Positions 1 through 11,795 of a DNA stretch of 64,000 nt are shown piece by piece (the stretch's first letter is position 1; every line of letters starts with the position of its first letter). The position numbers were made by a program, and so were the translations under genes. The DNA comes from Strix aluco. Taxonomy: Eukaryota > Chordata > Aves > Strigiformes > Strigidae. The stretch covers positions 11,137,198 through 11,201,197 of the forward strand of contig NC_133939.1 of assembly GCF_031877795.1 (NCBI RefSeq), written 5' to 3'. Under the pieces are notes generated by a model, which saw nothing but the letters and a program-made list of their open reading frames with translations, ran no database searches and had not been told where the DNA came from.

Positions 1-3000
1 TACTGATATGGCATTTCAGTCAGTTGCTATCTATACATAAACATGAAAACTTACATTTCAACTCAAATATGACAGCCTCAGAGTTTAAGTTGGAAGTTGA
101 AAGTTTCAATGTGCCTGTGTAAGTGTTAGGATTGGTAGTGTGTAGCTGTGTGCAGCCACAAATACATACCACACAGGAAATACACAAGAGAGTAATACCC
201 AAACTGAAGAGAACTGCCTATAACGTCGGTCTGGAAAATGAAACCCTTGACTGCCGCTGAGAAGTGGACTACACTGAATATTTTCAGACAAGGAGCAAGT
301 GGGTTAAGTCTTCTCCAGTGTCTCTCTCCTCCAGGTCATGTCTACTTGCATGATAATAGCAGAGCAGTGGATTCCTGCTTCCTATTGTGTTTTACAGGCT
401 AGGTCACTCTAAAGTAAATTGTTGTTTTACAAAGTAGTGAAACCTTATCTTGCTACAAAAAAAAAAAAAGTCCTTACTGCCACAAACGACAATGCCAGCT
501 GTTTCTTTCTGTGATCTGAATTCTGGGGAGTAAGCACCATGACTTTGAAGTGGAGAGCACATCATCCGACTAGCAGTTTGCCAACTCTGCACTGTTTCTT
601 TAGGCCTGACCCCCTGAACTGATTGTATGATGACTAAATCACATGCTAAGATTGCAGTATATCGGTATCACTAAACAGCCTGCATTTGTCATTAAGGGTT
701 TCTTGTAAAAAGAAAGATGAAAGTGAAGTCTGTAATTTTATATGAGCAGCAGACTATGGTATAAGTACATTTAGAATATGCAACTTCTAGAAGAAACATT
801 CAGCTCCACATTTTAACTATTTGTTTTAAAATCAGCCTTAAAAAAAAAAAAAAAAAAAAAAAAGAGGAAAAAAAGATGAAAAATCCTCATAAAGAGCAAT
901 GCCAAATCCTGTTCTTGGTTAGGGCCAAGTTATGGGAGAGATCTTACTCACCTATTCTTGTGGGTAAAGGAGAACAGATTCAGGGGACCTAATCTTGTTT
1001 TGAAGAGAGAAAAGAAAAGCTTTATCATCAGTTTAACTACAAATAAAAGACATTCATTAAACTAGTATAAAATCTTCAGGGGAACTATGCCCAATTTATA
1101 TTCGTGTAACTGGAAAAGGATTTTCATTTAGGTTTTGCAACTTTTCCAGAACTCTGTAAACCCTTACTGTTTGTTTGTTTTTTAAAGAATTTGCTTCAGT
1201 AAAAGGAGTGTGTGAGTCTACATAAATTAAATTGGACACATGCTAGTCCCTGTAAATTTCTTGCCTGCTTGAGAAACACATTACTTCTGTTGGCCAAGTT
1301 TCTGGGGATTTTTGGTATTGGCAAAATACATTTTAAAAGGGGGGGGGAGGGTAGGACACCACAACTGAGTAGAGAAACAAGTGACAAAAATCTCACCAGT
1401 GAATTCACAGCGCCAGTTTTGGGTATGCCATGAACGAGTAGTGCTGTGCCTACACTTTCACCATGCCTCTTAACACAGAGCTGCAGCACCCTGCTTCTTG
1501 AGGGGCACACTCTTAAAGTGTTTTAACTCACATTATGCTATGCCGTGAACTGACAGCCTCACATGTCTAAGCAGCTTCTTAATGCTTCTTAATGAAAGAC
1601 ACACAAAGACTTGCATTTTCTTTCCCCACCTTTCAGACAGTCATACCCACATCAGCTTAAGCCTGGGAGCTAAATTACCATGTTAACACCAGGCCACGCT
1701 TGTCAATACGTGGGCTTCATCCCACAGGTAGCTCACAAACTCAGAATCCAGGCACAATGAACTCAGCTCTATACCTTCCTTTCCAGACAAGCCATAAATT
1801 ATGCAGGTCTCCTCACAGTAGGAGCTACTCTAGACCAGAGTAAACCACTGTTAACATAATTGATACTACATTTCACCAGTGTCCACATGAATACTCATGG
1901 AGTAATCATTACACCACGTAAGAAAGGATGATGAGCAAAGGAAGACCTGTAGCCTTAATGCTGCCCACTGTAGGAAAGATTTAAGGGCTTTGCATACACA
2001 TGTACAAGAAAACTACAGACCAAACAACACACATACCATAGCAGACAAACTCTTCTGCCTTCAAACAAATGGTTAAACGTCTAGACTGGGCCTCCAGGCA
2101 TGCTTCTGGGTAAGCGCTGGGACCTCAGCTGCACTGATCAGCCTTGGGAAGCATTATGCCTTCCAGCCTCTTCATAGCTTATTCCGTCCTGCTTTGGAGG
2201 AGCTGGGAGAGGGGAGCTGCTCACTGATGGCCCATAGAGCTCACCTATGCTGCCCTACTCCTCAAGTGCTCTTGCCCAAACACACCTGCATCAGGAGTTA
2301 GATGATATGACTCAACCCCAGTTAAAGGGAGATGCTCATTCACCCTTTTGCTCCTCTAATGTAATCTGGTTTTATCGTAATTTAGGGTGTTTCTGTTCGC
2401 TGTTTCTGCATCTAGTTGAACAGATCAGTGTTCTGTTAGGCTACACAAACAAACACTGCTTTAAAGTTGCTTTTTGTCTCCTTTTTTTTTTTCACCCTCC
2501 CCCAAACAGCTAAAAGTACATAATGGTGCTTTGAACAAGATCCTAAAGAGCTATTTCCATAAAGTGGTCCAATTCTTTTTAGAGATGTAAGTACATGAAA
2601 TTCTTCAAATGCGGGGGGACAATGAATGAAGATTAAAAAGAAAGTAAAAGATTAAAAGGAAAAGACCATAAGAAAAACTCAAAGGGGGGGAAAAAGATCA
2701 AAAAGAGGATTAACCATGTTACTTGTTGTTTTTCAGAAATTAAAGAAGTATGGAGGATAAGGAATTTGTTTCCTTTTGGCCCTAGAAAAATGCCAATTAT
2801 GGTAGCTAAATTGCCAGGATCACATATCAGTATGCTTTGGAAATGTGAGAAATGGATGGGAAATATAAACACAGGGCAATAGCTTACAGTTATGTTATGA
2901 ATTAAGCCACAAAAATATCAAGATTTAGTCACTGAACAAGCTGCCAAAGTTAATCTTTCGTGATGAACTTGAGCAGAATCAGAATAGAAGCAACAGAACT

Positions 3001-3400
3001 GTAGTTTCACAGATCAAAATTGCCCTGTTCACTCATCTTTGCTATCTCTGGGTCCTCACGCACCCAAAATTTCCACTGAAAATCAAAGGAAAGTGCTTGG
3101 GTGAACATGGACATAACATAGAGCTCCTAATCTACTGTATGTATTCATTTTAGGAGTTTTTTAAAGCTTTAGGGATAAAAAAATTAACTACTCTGAGTCC
3201 CTTTTTGGCAAGAGAGCTTGTGATACTATCCACACTAGCACAGCTTTTGTTTTCCTTTAGATTTTTAGGACACAACAGCAAAATAACTTTTGGGAGTGGA
3301 GAAACAGCTTCCTTCCAGGTCTTTTGAATATATGGCATTCATGTAGCCCTTTATGGGTAAGGATGTCAAAAGGAGGGAGGCAGGGATTTCTGCAACAAGC
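1..3400. other. Downstream intergenic DNA, no gene seen
   Basis: AT-rich non-coding sequence beyond the PAX3 3' end. It has an A24 run at 840-863 and shorter poly-G and poly-A tracts near 1339 and 2684. The short open frames are unrelated to any family I recognise. In mammals the 3' side of PAX3 is a gene-poor interval before EPHA4, which fits. Confidence 0.7.
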
Positions 3401-5300
3401 TTGATGAGCGTCTAAACCCTGGATACAGTTTACCAAGATCTACAGGGTAATTTTACCCAAAAATTTTTACTGAGACTCACCAGATGGTTTTGGTGCTCAG
3501 TTCTCACCAAGGTGAGGCAGGCCAGCCCTGCAACCTGCTGCCACAGCTGGGGACAGCCACCTGGCTGGGAGGACACCTGGGAGAGCCCGTCCACCTGCGG
3601 AACTGACAGAGACCTCATGCCTGAAACTCCGTCACGGTCTCAGCACTGGCATGCATGGTCTGAATCAAGACCAGATCTGACAAAATGCCCTGAAACCAAA
3701 GCCAGCCTAAAGCGAAGGCTCATAGGAGCAGTCTGGTTTGGATCCCAAGTGCAGTTATTGAGCAAATCCCCAGAAGCCACTCACCAACAACCCTGATCCT
3801 GACCACACCACATTGCTGCTCATGCGTAGATCACCTGGGACCACTGCAGACTAATGTAGCTCTGCCACGTCCCACAGTAGCACCTGCAAAAGGAGCAGGA
3901 TTTAATTTTACACAGTGCTCTATGTGCCAGGAGCTGAGTCCAGAAATGGCACACACTGTTCCCAGATATTCCCAAAGGACAGACCGGGCTCTGCCCAAAG
4001 GCACCACCTGTGCTATGGGTGGGAACACCTCTGCCCTGGCTGCTCCCCTCAGCCACACCTCACCAAGCCCACACACTCAAGGAAAACATGCTTTTAGTGG
4101 TACTGAGGGGCCACAGCACTGTCTCCCCTCCCCACCCACCATGGGCCTTTTCTGGAACAGCAGCACCCATGTGAAAAACTGTATTTGGGCTTCACCTTCA
4201 AGAGAAACCACACCTCGGGCTTCTCAGAGGACTCCCAGCACGGTTCCTGCTGCCTCCCCTGTTCACCCACAGCGAAAGCTATGCTGTTTCCATCGCACAT
4301 GGCAGCTGGACACCCGGGCATCAGAGAGACAAGATGGCTGACCCCTCAGTCCTCACGCACCACAGACTCCAGCCCCACCACCTCTCCCAGCCGAGTGCTG
4401 TCCCCCAACCCACTCACACCCCTGATCTTCCCGAGCCCCAGCAAGTCAGAAACTCCCCCTCAGCAGCAGCTGTTTTCTCTGCTCAGGGCTGCCTCCACAG
4501 CTGGTGGGTGCCGCGTCTTGGCTGCTCCCCACAGGATGGGCGCTCCACAGTGGCCCTCAGTGCCCCACCCATCCTTGCCCCAGGCTCGCCATGGCTACAC
4601 TACACCATGCTTAGAAACCCCTCTGAGCTCTAAAAGAAAAGCTAAACTCCATCTTGCTTTTTAACACATATCCATTGTCCCCTTTTCAAATCAGGCAACC
4701 TCAACTGTTTAAAACTTTCCTGCAGGTTTCACTGCCAGGTGAAGCTGTGAGGTGTCGTTTTGGAACCGCTGCAGTTTGTGCAGGTGCCCCCCAGCACTGC
4801 TCCATCCCGAGGCCTGGCAGCGGGAAGCCATGGCAGCGTGGCCTACCCCTGCTCTCTGCGGCCTCAGGGCCCGCAGCCTGCGGCCCTCGCTGAGGCAGCA
4901 GGGCGGTCACAGCGTTTGGAAAGAGCAGGAAAGAGATAAACTCTTTAGGTTGATGCAGGCACTGGGAAAAAAGGTCTCACTGGTGGGCACCTGCAGAGCA
5001 GAAGGACCTGAGGTCACTGGAGAGCCAGAGGGGAAAGGTACAGGAGGGGGAGCAGCCATGACACCAAGGGAAAGGGAGTGTCTCTCACCATGTGGAGAAT
5101 TCAGAAGGAGGTGATGGAGAGAGGATTCAAACGCTGGGTAATCAGCCCAACAGAGAGGCAAGACCCCAGCGAAGCTCTGTGCCTCGTATTGTACAGGAAC
5201 TGGCTGATCCCTGCCAGCCCCACTGCCCTCCAGCCCCAATGCACCCTTTGCCAGGATGCATGCAGCCAGGCTAAAACAGCATTTTAAAAACCTCTGGAGA
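3400..5300. other. GC-rich non-coding block downstream of PAX3
   Basis: Base composition rises clearly compared with both flanks, and open frames overlap on both strands as a result (for example 3922-4341 and 4185-4664 plus, 4907-5239 minus). Their translations are Pro/Ser/His-rich with no recognisable domain. CpG dinucleotides are mostly sparse, apart from a small cluster near 4750-4920. It could be an unrecognised old repeat or a non-coding transcript, but I see no evidence for either. Confidence 0.5.
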
Positions 5301-8300
5301 TTTGTACACTTTGGAAATTATTCCAGTACTGACCACAGGGATGCTCACACAAGGGTGGGCCCCCAATTTTGTCCATCTCCAAACTGCTGAATTATAAAGT
5401 GTTATGGATTAAGTGTGCAGAGTACTTGTAATAATCATCCTTAAAAAGCTAAATTTGTACAGGTATATGCACTTTAGATCATTATGAGTAAATGCATATA
5501 CATTGGGACAAAAATATTTGTGTAAATGAAACAGTCTGTGAGAAAAAAACATGGATAATTGTACAGAAAAACTAAGAACATAATTGTGTACAGCACAAGT
5601 AAAGATACCTGTGTGAGCACTGAAAGGAGGAGAGTGCAGGAAGAAACAAGTAGCTTAACATTTGGTTATGGCCTAAGGGACAAACTTTGCTGAAGATGAA
5701 GACACCGAATAGTTAATAAAGCTTCTGAACTGTTTCCAATTCTCAGACAAGGAAGCAATAGTTCTGCTCTTATCAGCAACTGCTCTTTCATATTTGTGTA
5801 TCGAGTTGGCTTTATTAAATTATTCAGCAAAGGTCAAATGTGATGTGTCTTCCTAGTTTTATTATGATTTTTCATGACATTGCCTGAGTAGCTGAATAAT
5901 AAACAGTGCATGTCAAAACGCTGCAGTGCCCAAACTATCCACAGGCACTCTGGATTATGAGCCTATTCAGTCATCAGTTCTGAGGCAATATAGATTTAAA
6001 CTATGTGTGAGCACAGCAAAGTGTTGCTTGTGGAACCACAACGGCAAAACAGAACCAAGTGCCAGCCCTATGTATACGTACTGACTTTGAAGCCTGCTTG
6101 TATGATAAATAGTTTGTATTGAACCCGACTAACCATCTAGCTAAAGCACTTTGCTCCCTGTGACTGATGAGAACTTCGCGGCCTGTGATGAGCTGCCCAG
6201 AAGTGCTGGGAGAGAATAGATAGTGAAAATCTGACAGACTGAATGGCCTATTACCTACAATGACCGCAGAAACAGACTGCAATTTTGGTTATTTTACAGT
6301 AGACAAAGCTCTTGGACAGATTCAGATCAACTCATGTGATTCTTTAAGATAACCCTATGACTCTGCATAAGTATATGCACTGATTTATGGTAACACTAGC
6401 TACAGAATAAACTGAAAGACACGCAAGACTTTTTCAGACAGTCGGGAATGAGCATTGCAATGTCATATATATAATCTAAACAAAATATCTATCTAATGTT
6501 AATTGAACAGAAATTTAGCAACTTGATTTAGTGTAGTTATTCATATTGTTGCAGATCATTTTTGTCTGGCACTAGGCAATATCTAGATGTCATTGGAAAA
6601 GCCAAAAGAAATTAAAAATGGGATCTTCTAAGCAGGATGCAGGTTTTCTTGCAATTATTAAGCGAGCAACAGAACACTGAACAATACAAAGAGGTTTATG
6701 AATTCAAGCTGTTTCAGGTTTCTGATGGTCTCATTGATAATTGCCTTAAATTAAGTTCTTGTTATTTTATATGAAGATACCATTTAGTAATTCACTTTAT
6801 AGACTTTAAAGCTAGAAGTCTTCATGGATAGAAAACATTAAGAACCTTCATGGTTACTAACATAGCGAAAATATATGCTTTACATGTCAGCAGTAACCAA
6901 CAGCACTCTGACAAGAGGGAATACATTTCTTACATGTATGACAATATATCACAGAATTCAGACATAAACAATTTGCATGCTATTGTCTGACATACTTCTA
7001 AGAAAATGTGAATACATCCTTGCTACATAAATTATTAGTAGCATTTGATAATTTGGGGTGGATTTTGGTTTTCCAATGTTAAGTAACTTCGTATTTTTTC
7101 ATTAAATTTGGAGATCTAGGTTACAGACTTTTAGCCAGATTTTTTAAGTTTGAATTTGCACAGACCTTAACCTAGGGATTAAAAATCAAGTGGTAATATC
7201 ACATATATGCAGAAACAGATTTCTGAGGACATAGATCCTGTTTAACAATCAGCTATTTTCAGTGGAGATTTGTAGGTTCAGACAGGCATTTTGTGCCTTT
7301 CAAAATACCCATAGAAAGATACAGTTCAACGGTATTTGTCACATGGACAGACAAGAGACTTTTCAGCAATACTGAGTAGAAAACCCTGTGTGATTACTAG
7401 AGAAAAATGTTTATTTATAGGTTTTGTTTCAATGGGATACACTGAACTATCCAGGGAAAACAGAAGGAAAATAGGTGCCATTAAAAAGAATTAATTTCCT
7501 AGCTCATTCATTAAATATTATGCATGCTCGGATAAAGGAAGTAACATATACCAATGTAAATGTATGCTAAAATGCATATATTTGGTATTTTGATGGGAGT
7601 AGAGGTTATTTGTAGATAAAGAAAGATTTAAAAGCAAAGAATAAGTTAAAAATCATGGTTGTGCCACAAGGAATAAATATTTTTCATCAAATCCTGCCTC
7701 TCAAGAGTTTCCAATTCTTATGAGATGACAGACAGTTAAGCAGCTGTTGTTATTTATTTCCATCTTGTAAAATATGCAACCAAAAAAAAAAAAAAAAGAG
7801 GAAGGACCCTGAGCTCCATGCTTTCTGCACTCATCAGTGAGGAGGTTTTGTACTCCATTGCTACAAGCACATTCCTCCGAGCTATTCCATGGCATTTCTG
7901 TCAAATGCAATATCCATGGCAGGCTCGTGCCCCTTTGACTTTGAGTGTTCAGGCTTCATATTCCAGAAACACATGTGGCTCCCAAGAACCTCTTCAGCCT
8001 TGACAGTGATAACAAGAAGGGATCAGCAGTACCCCAAGTAGTCCTTATAGCTCTGTCAAAGATTCCTATGGCGCATCATAAATCAGGAAACTGCTTAGTC
8101 CCTTTGCCCCGGGCTCCTCACTTTCTCTGGCAGGAGTTCATCCTGGTTCCCTATTTGCATGGCTTGCCTGCAAGAAGACTGGATGATTTTCTCCTTATCT
8201 GTCTTGTTTCCAGGCTCTCCTGCTCTGCATTAGTCTCTCACACAAGGAAGTGCTTGGGGAACACTTAAAAAGAGGATAGAACAGCCAAAAGGCCCCCTGT

Positions 8301-9404
8301 CTTAACTCCAGGTCTGGAAAGCACCTCAGCAGCATGGCAGGGGTGGGGAAAGAAATCACAGCTCTGTCTCACCCCCACAGCTGCTGGAATAGAAAAGGAC
8401 AGAAGGTGAAAGTGGCATTTTGCAACCATCCTGCAAAAAAAGTACACTGTTCCTGGGAAGGAGCACTCCTACAGACATCATCCAGTTCCAAACTGTGCAA
8501 GCAAGCAGGCTTTTATGCTGTACTTTACAGCAAAGGGATTGCAAGTGGGGAAAGAGAGGCTTATTTGGCCTTTGCAGCAAGCCCAGGACACAAGACAAAT
8601 GCCAAGGGCCAAGTCCTCAGGGAAGGGAAGCAACATAGAAAAAAAATCAGAATAATAAGCAGTTTAGAAGAGGGAATAGGTATTAATAAGGGACATTTAA
8701 ATTTTAATCTTCACAGAAATTAAAAGCATATCAGAGAAACTAGAAGGGAAAAAAAGAAATCCCATTTCCCCCTTTCAGCATCTTTTTAAGATCCTCTTTT
8801 CAAAAAGTATATGCCTTCCTTTTCCAACAGAAGAGGACTAGAGTTAAAAGAACAAAATTAAAATAAAACAAAAATAAAATGCACACAGAAATAAAAGCTG
8901 AAAGGAAATTCAAGGTGGCTATATCCCACACAAAATGGTGATGAAATTAAATGTCCACCAAGCCTAGGGTGAAGTAAAATTTCCTCACACACTGATGTGC
9001 CACTAAAACTTACTCCATTCATTCTGAAAGGTCTTCCCCATGTTTCAGTCAGCTTGTGTGTAAGGCTATTAAAAATTCTTGAGGCTTCTAAGAAAAAAGT
9101 AATTCAGGACAGATACCTCCCATAAGTGATTACAAAGTTCCTGCATTGTATGAAGCCATCCCTGTTGCCCTACTTGTGCTGGGTTTAAGCCTATTTTATT
9201 TTGTTTTAAATGCACAGCAAAGGCACAACGCTTTTCTCTTGTTGGGAAGATGAAGACATACTACCGGTACCAATAGCACTTGAAAAATGCATTAACAAAC
9301 ACGGAGCTCTGGGTGGCACATTAGCAGCACCTGGGCACAGAGGCTGCCTGAGGCTCCTGCAGCCCTGGGATGTGTGCAGAATATGCTTACATAACAAATA
9401 CAGT
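5300..9404. other. AT-rich downstream flank, no gene seen
   Basis: AT-rich, low-repeat sequence between the GC-rich block and the proposed end of PAX3 transcription. An A16 run lies at 7782-7797. Scattered TAAT and ATTA motifs make parts of 5.4-7.6 kb plausible as conserved non-coding DNA, but nothing specific can be called. Confidence 0.6.
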
Positions 9405-9424
9405 TTGCGTTGAAGATAACATGG

Positions 9425-9430
9425 TTTATT
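9425..9430 (-). terminator. PAX3: Candidate distal PAX3 poly(A) signal (AATAAA)
   Basis: TTTATT on the plus strand gives AATAAA in the transcript. Cleavage would be expected about 10-25 bases further on, near 9405-9415. The sequence beyond that in the transcript is T/G-rich (TGTATTTGTTATGT), which fits a downstream GU-rich element. Several other AATAAA hexamers lie upstream in the UTR, so alternative polyadenylation is possible. Confidence 0.5.
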
Positions 9431-9749
9431 TCTTCATGATATTCAGATTAAAATGTATCAATGTATTTAGCACAATACTACATTTTAGGACAAAATCATC
9501 AGTGCTTTGCAAGTCTTCATAATGTTTATTCATTATAAATAGTAAATATTTACTGAACTTTTTACATGAAAGACATTTGTTCTTTTGTTTTTTTCTTTGT
9601 ATTTTTTTTCTTTTACAACACATGTTGTTGTAGAGGCTGCAACACAAAGATAATATTTCATTTTTCCATCACCCTTAAGACCAATGTGTGAACTAACCTC
9701 TGTACTGAACCTAGTCTAACTCACTACTTCATAGTCCTTAACGCTAAAA

Positions 9750-9756
9750 GGAATGT
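9750..9756 (-). promoter_or_regulatory. Second miR-1/miR-206 seed match (7-mer)
   Basis: GGAATGT on the plus strand gives ACATTCC in the PAX3 transcript. It matches miR-1/206 seed positions 2-8, but the A opposite position 1 is missing. It falls in the distal part of the proposed UTR, so only transcripts reaching the 9425 poly(A) signal, or another one below 9750, would carry it. Confidence 0.6.
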
Positions 9757-10690
9757 ATTTGTGTTCTGGCTCCCTCCTTGTTCCAAGAATAGAGAGAAAT
9801 AAATAACACCGCCTTCCATCTTCCTCTTCCTCTCAACATCACAAAACACAAATTTATTGACATTCTAAAATGTCACAATGCAAACTTCTTGTAAACCTTG
9901 GTTCCTATAATTATATTTTCTATATTGGATATCGCTGTATAATTTAAACAAATGTCTCAAATACAGGTCCATCTCTGTATATGTCCTGTATATCACAAAA
10001 AAAATGTAAACGTAATCATTTCTTCGTACTGTTGCCTGAAAATTACCTTTAAATCATGATTAACAAGCTGGATTTTAGTTGTCCAGCAGACTGCAACATT
10101 TCTGTATTTTATCATCAGGAATTATGCACTGCAAAAATAAAAGTACCTGCAAAAATATAGTTCTGATTCTATCTATATGACTTTGGATGATCCCAAAGTT
10201 TGTGTGAGGTACACAGTATTGCACATTGCTAGGCAGTTGTGAAAAATCAGTCGCATTGTTCTTGATTTTTTTTTCTCCCACATTTGTTCAAAAAGGTACA
10301 ACGGACCAGGAAAACTCCACATACAAAAAGGTAAAATCTGTTTTTCTTGTTACACAAGATCTCATCCCTTGATAAAACAAAACTTGTAAGTGACATTTAT
10401 TGACAACGTGATTACAAAAGCATGGTAAGGTAACCAGTAAGTTGCTCTGGAAGTCTTTTGCACTTATCCTAGCTTCCTATGGACAGTGACATTTCCTCTT
10501 GATGACAATTTCCAGTGTGTAAAATGAAGGAGGTTCTCCTGCCCTTGCTTCAGAAACTGAGCAGTTTTAAAGTTAGACTAAAGTCAGCACTGGATGTCAG
10601 ATGAGTCAGAGTACGCAGAGCTCAACTGCTCTAAGTTTCAAAATGTTCCATTTGTCCCAATCAATGCACGTTAATTTCACCAACAAAAAA

Positions 10691-10698
10691 TGGAATGT
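10691..10698 (-). promoter_or_regulatory. miR-1/miR-206 8-mer seed match in PAX3 3' UTR
   Basis: The plus strand reads TGGAATGT, so the PAX3 transcript reads ACATTCCA. This is a full 8-mer site for the shared miR-1/miR-206 seed (GGAAUGU, with A opposite position 1). It lies about 280 bases after the stop codon. Repression of Pax3 by miR-1 and miR-206 during myogenic differentiation is established in chick and mouse. The match is seen directly; its activity is inferred. Confidence 0.75.
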
Positions 10699-10980
10699 TT
10701 TGCCAGGCAGTGATATTAAATACTGCTCTGTTTTGTATACCCACTCGTAATGAACCATGTCGCATTTATTTATTCATTATTGCTTTTGGCCTTTGTCTTC
10801 TGTATAGCTTTGTCCAGCCTTCAAAAGTCTACTAAAAGCTATGACTGGAGAGAACATAACAAGCCTGCTTCTCTCAATGGGACTGCCCCAGTTTAGACTG
10901 CAGTGTGTTGAGAAGATCCCTCAAGCTTTGGAGTGAGACCGGAAAACAAGACCAGCTTTAACTTGAAGTGGACAGTTCAT

Positions 10981-11015
10981 TTATGCAATATCTGGCTTCA
11001 GATAATGAAAGGCAC
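10981..11015 (-). CDS. PAX3: PAX3 exon 9, coding part with stop codon (PAX3d-type C-terminus)
   Basis: The acceptor is a T-rich tract ending TTTTTTGCAG|. The exon begins at 11015 with GTGCC. Joined to the last base of exon 8 it reads S-A-F-H-Y-L-K-P-D-I-A and then TAA at 10983-10981. This matches the C-terminus I recall for mammalian isoform PAX3d, the main long form. The coding part is too short to appear as an open reading frame on its own and was found by looking for the exon 8 splice partner. The rest of the exon is 3' UTR. The extra exon that makes mammalian PAX3e was looked for downstream and not found. Confidence 0.94.

Positions 11016-11795
<780 letters not shown>

Larger units (their letters stand above)
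9405..10980 (-). other. PAX3: PAX3 3' untranslated region (proposed extent)
   Basis: This non-coding stretch of about 1.57 kb lies between the PAX3d stop codon and the favoured poly(A) site. It is AT-rich, with no recognisable repeat and no open reading frame of note. Its left boundary is inferred from the AATAAA at 9430-9425 (minus strand), followed downstream in the transcript by a GU-rich stretch, visible on the plus strand around 9375-9400. Other AATAAA hexamers lie at 9525-9530, 9853-9858, 10396-10401, 10765-10770 and 10769-10774, so shorter forms are possible. One at 9195-9200 could give a longer form. The stretch contains two seed matches for miR-1/miR-206. The presence of a UTR is certain, but its length is not. 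Confidence 0.7.

Noticed and set aside
840..863. Poly-A runs (also 7782, 13323, 22131, 22283, 58867) as retroposon tails
   Set aside because: No element body or target site duplication could be recognised beside them. They are kept as plain homopolymers.
4185..4664. 159-residue open frame (and 139-residue overlapping frame at 3922-4341) on the plus strand
   Set aside because: Both arise from GC-rich sequence with few stops. The translations are Pro/Ser/His-rich without a domain, overlap each other in different frames, and show no clear splice or promoter context.
1..10900. Mammalian-type PAX3 exon 10 (PAX3e C-terminus)
   Set aside because: Looked for the encoded tail on the minus strand downstream of exon 9 and found no match. 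Either absent, too diverged, or further away.
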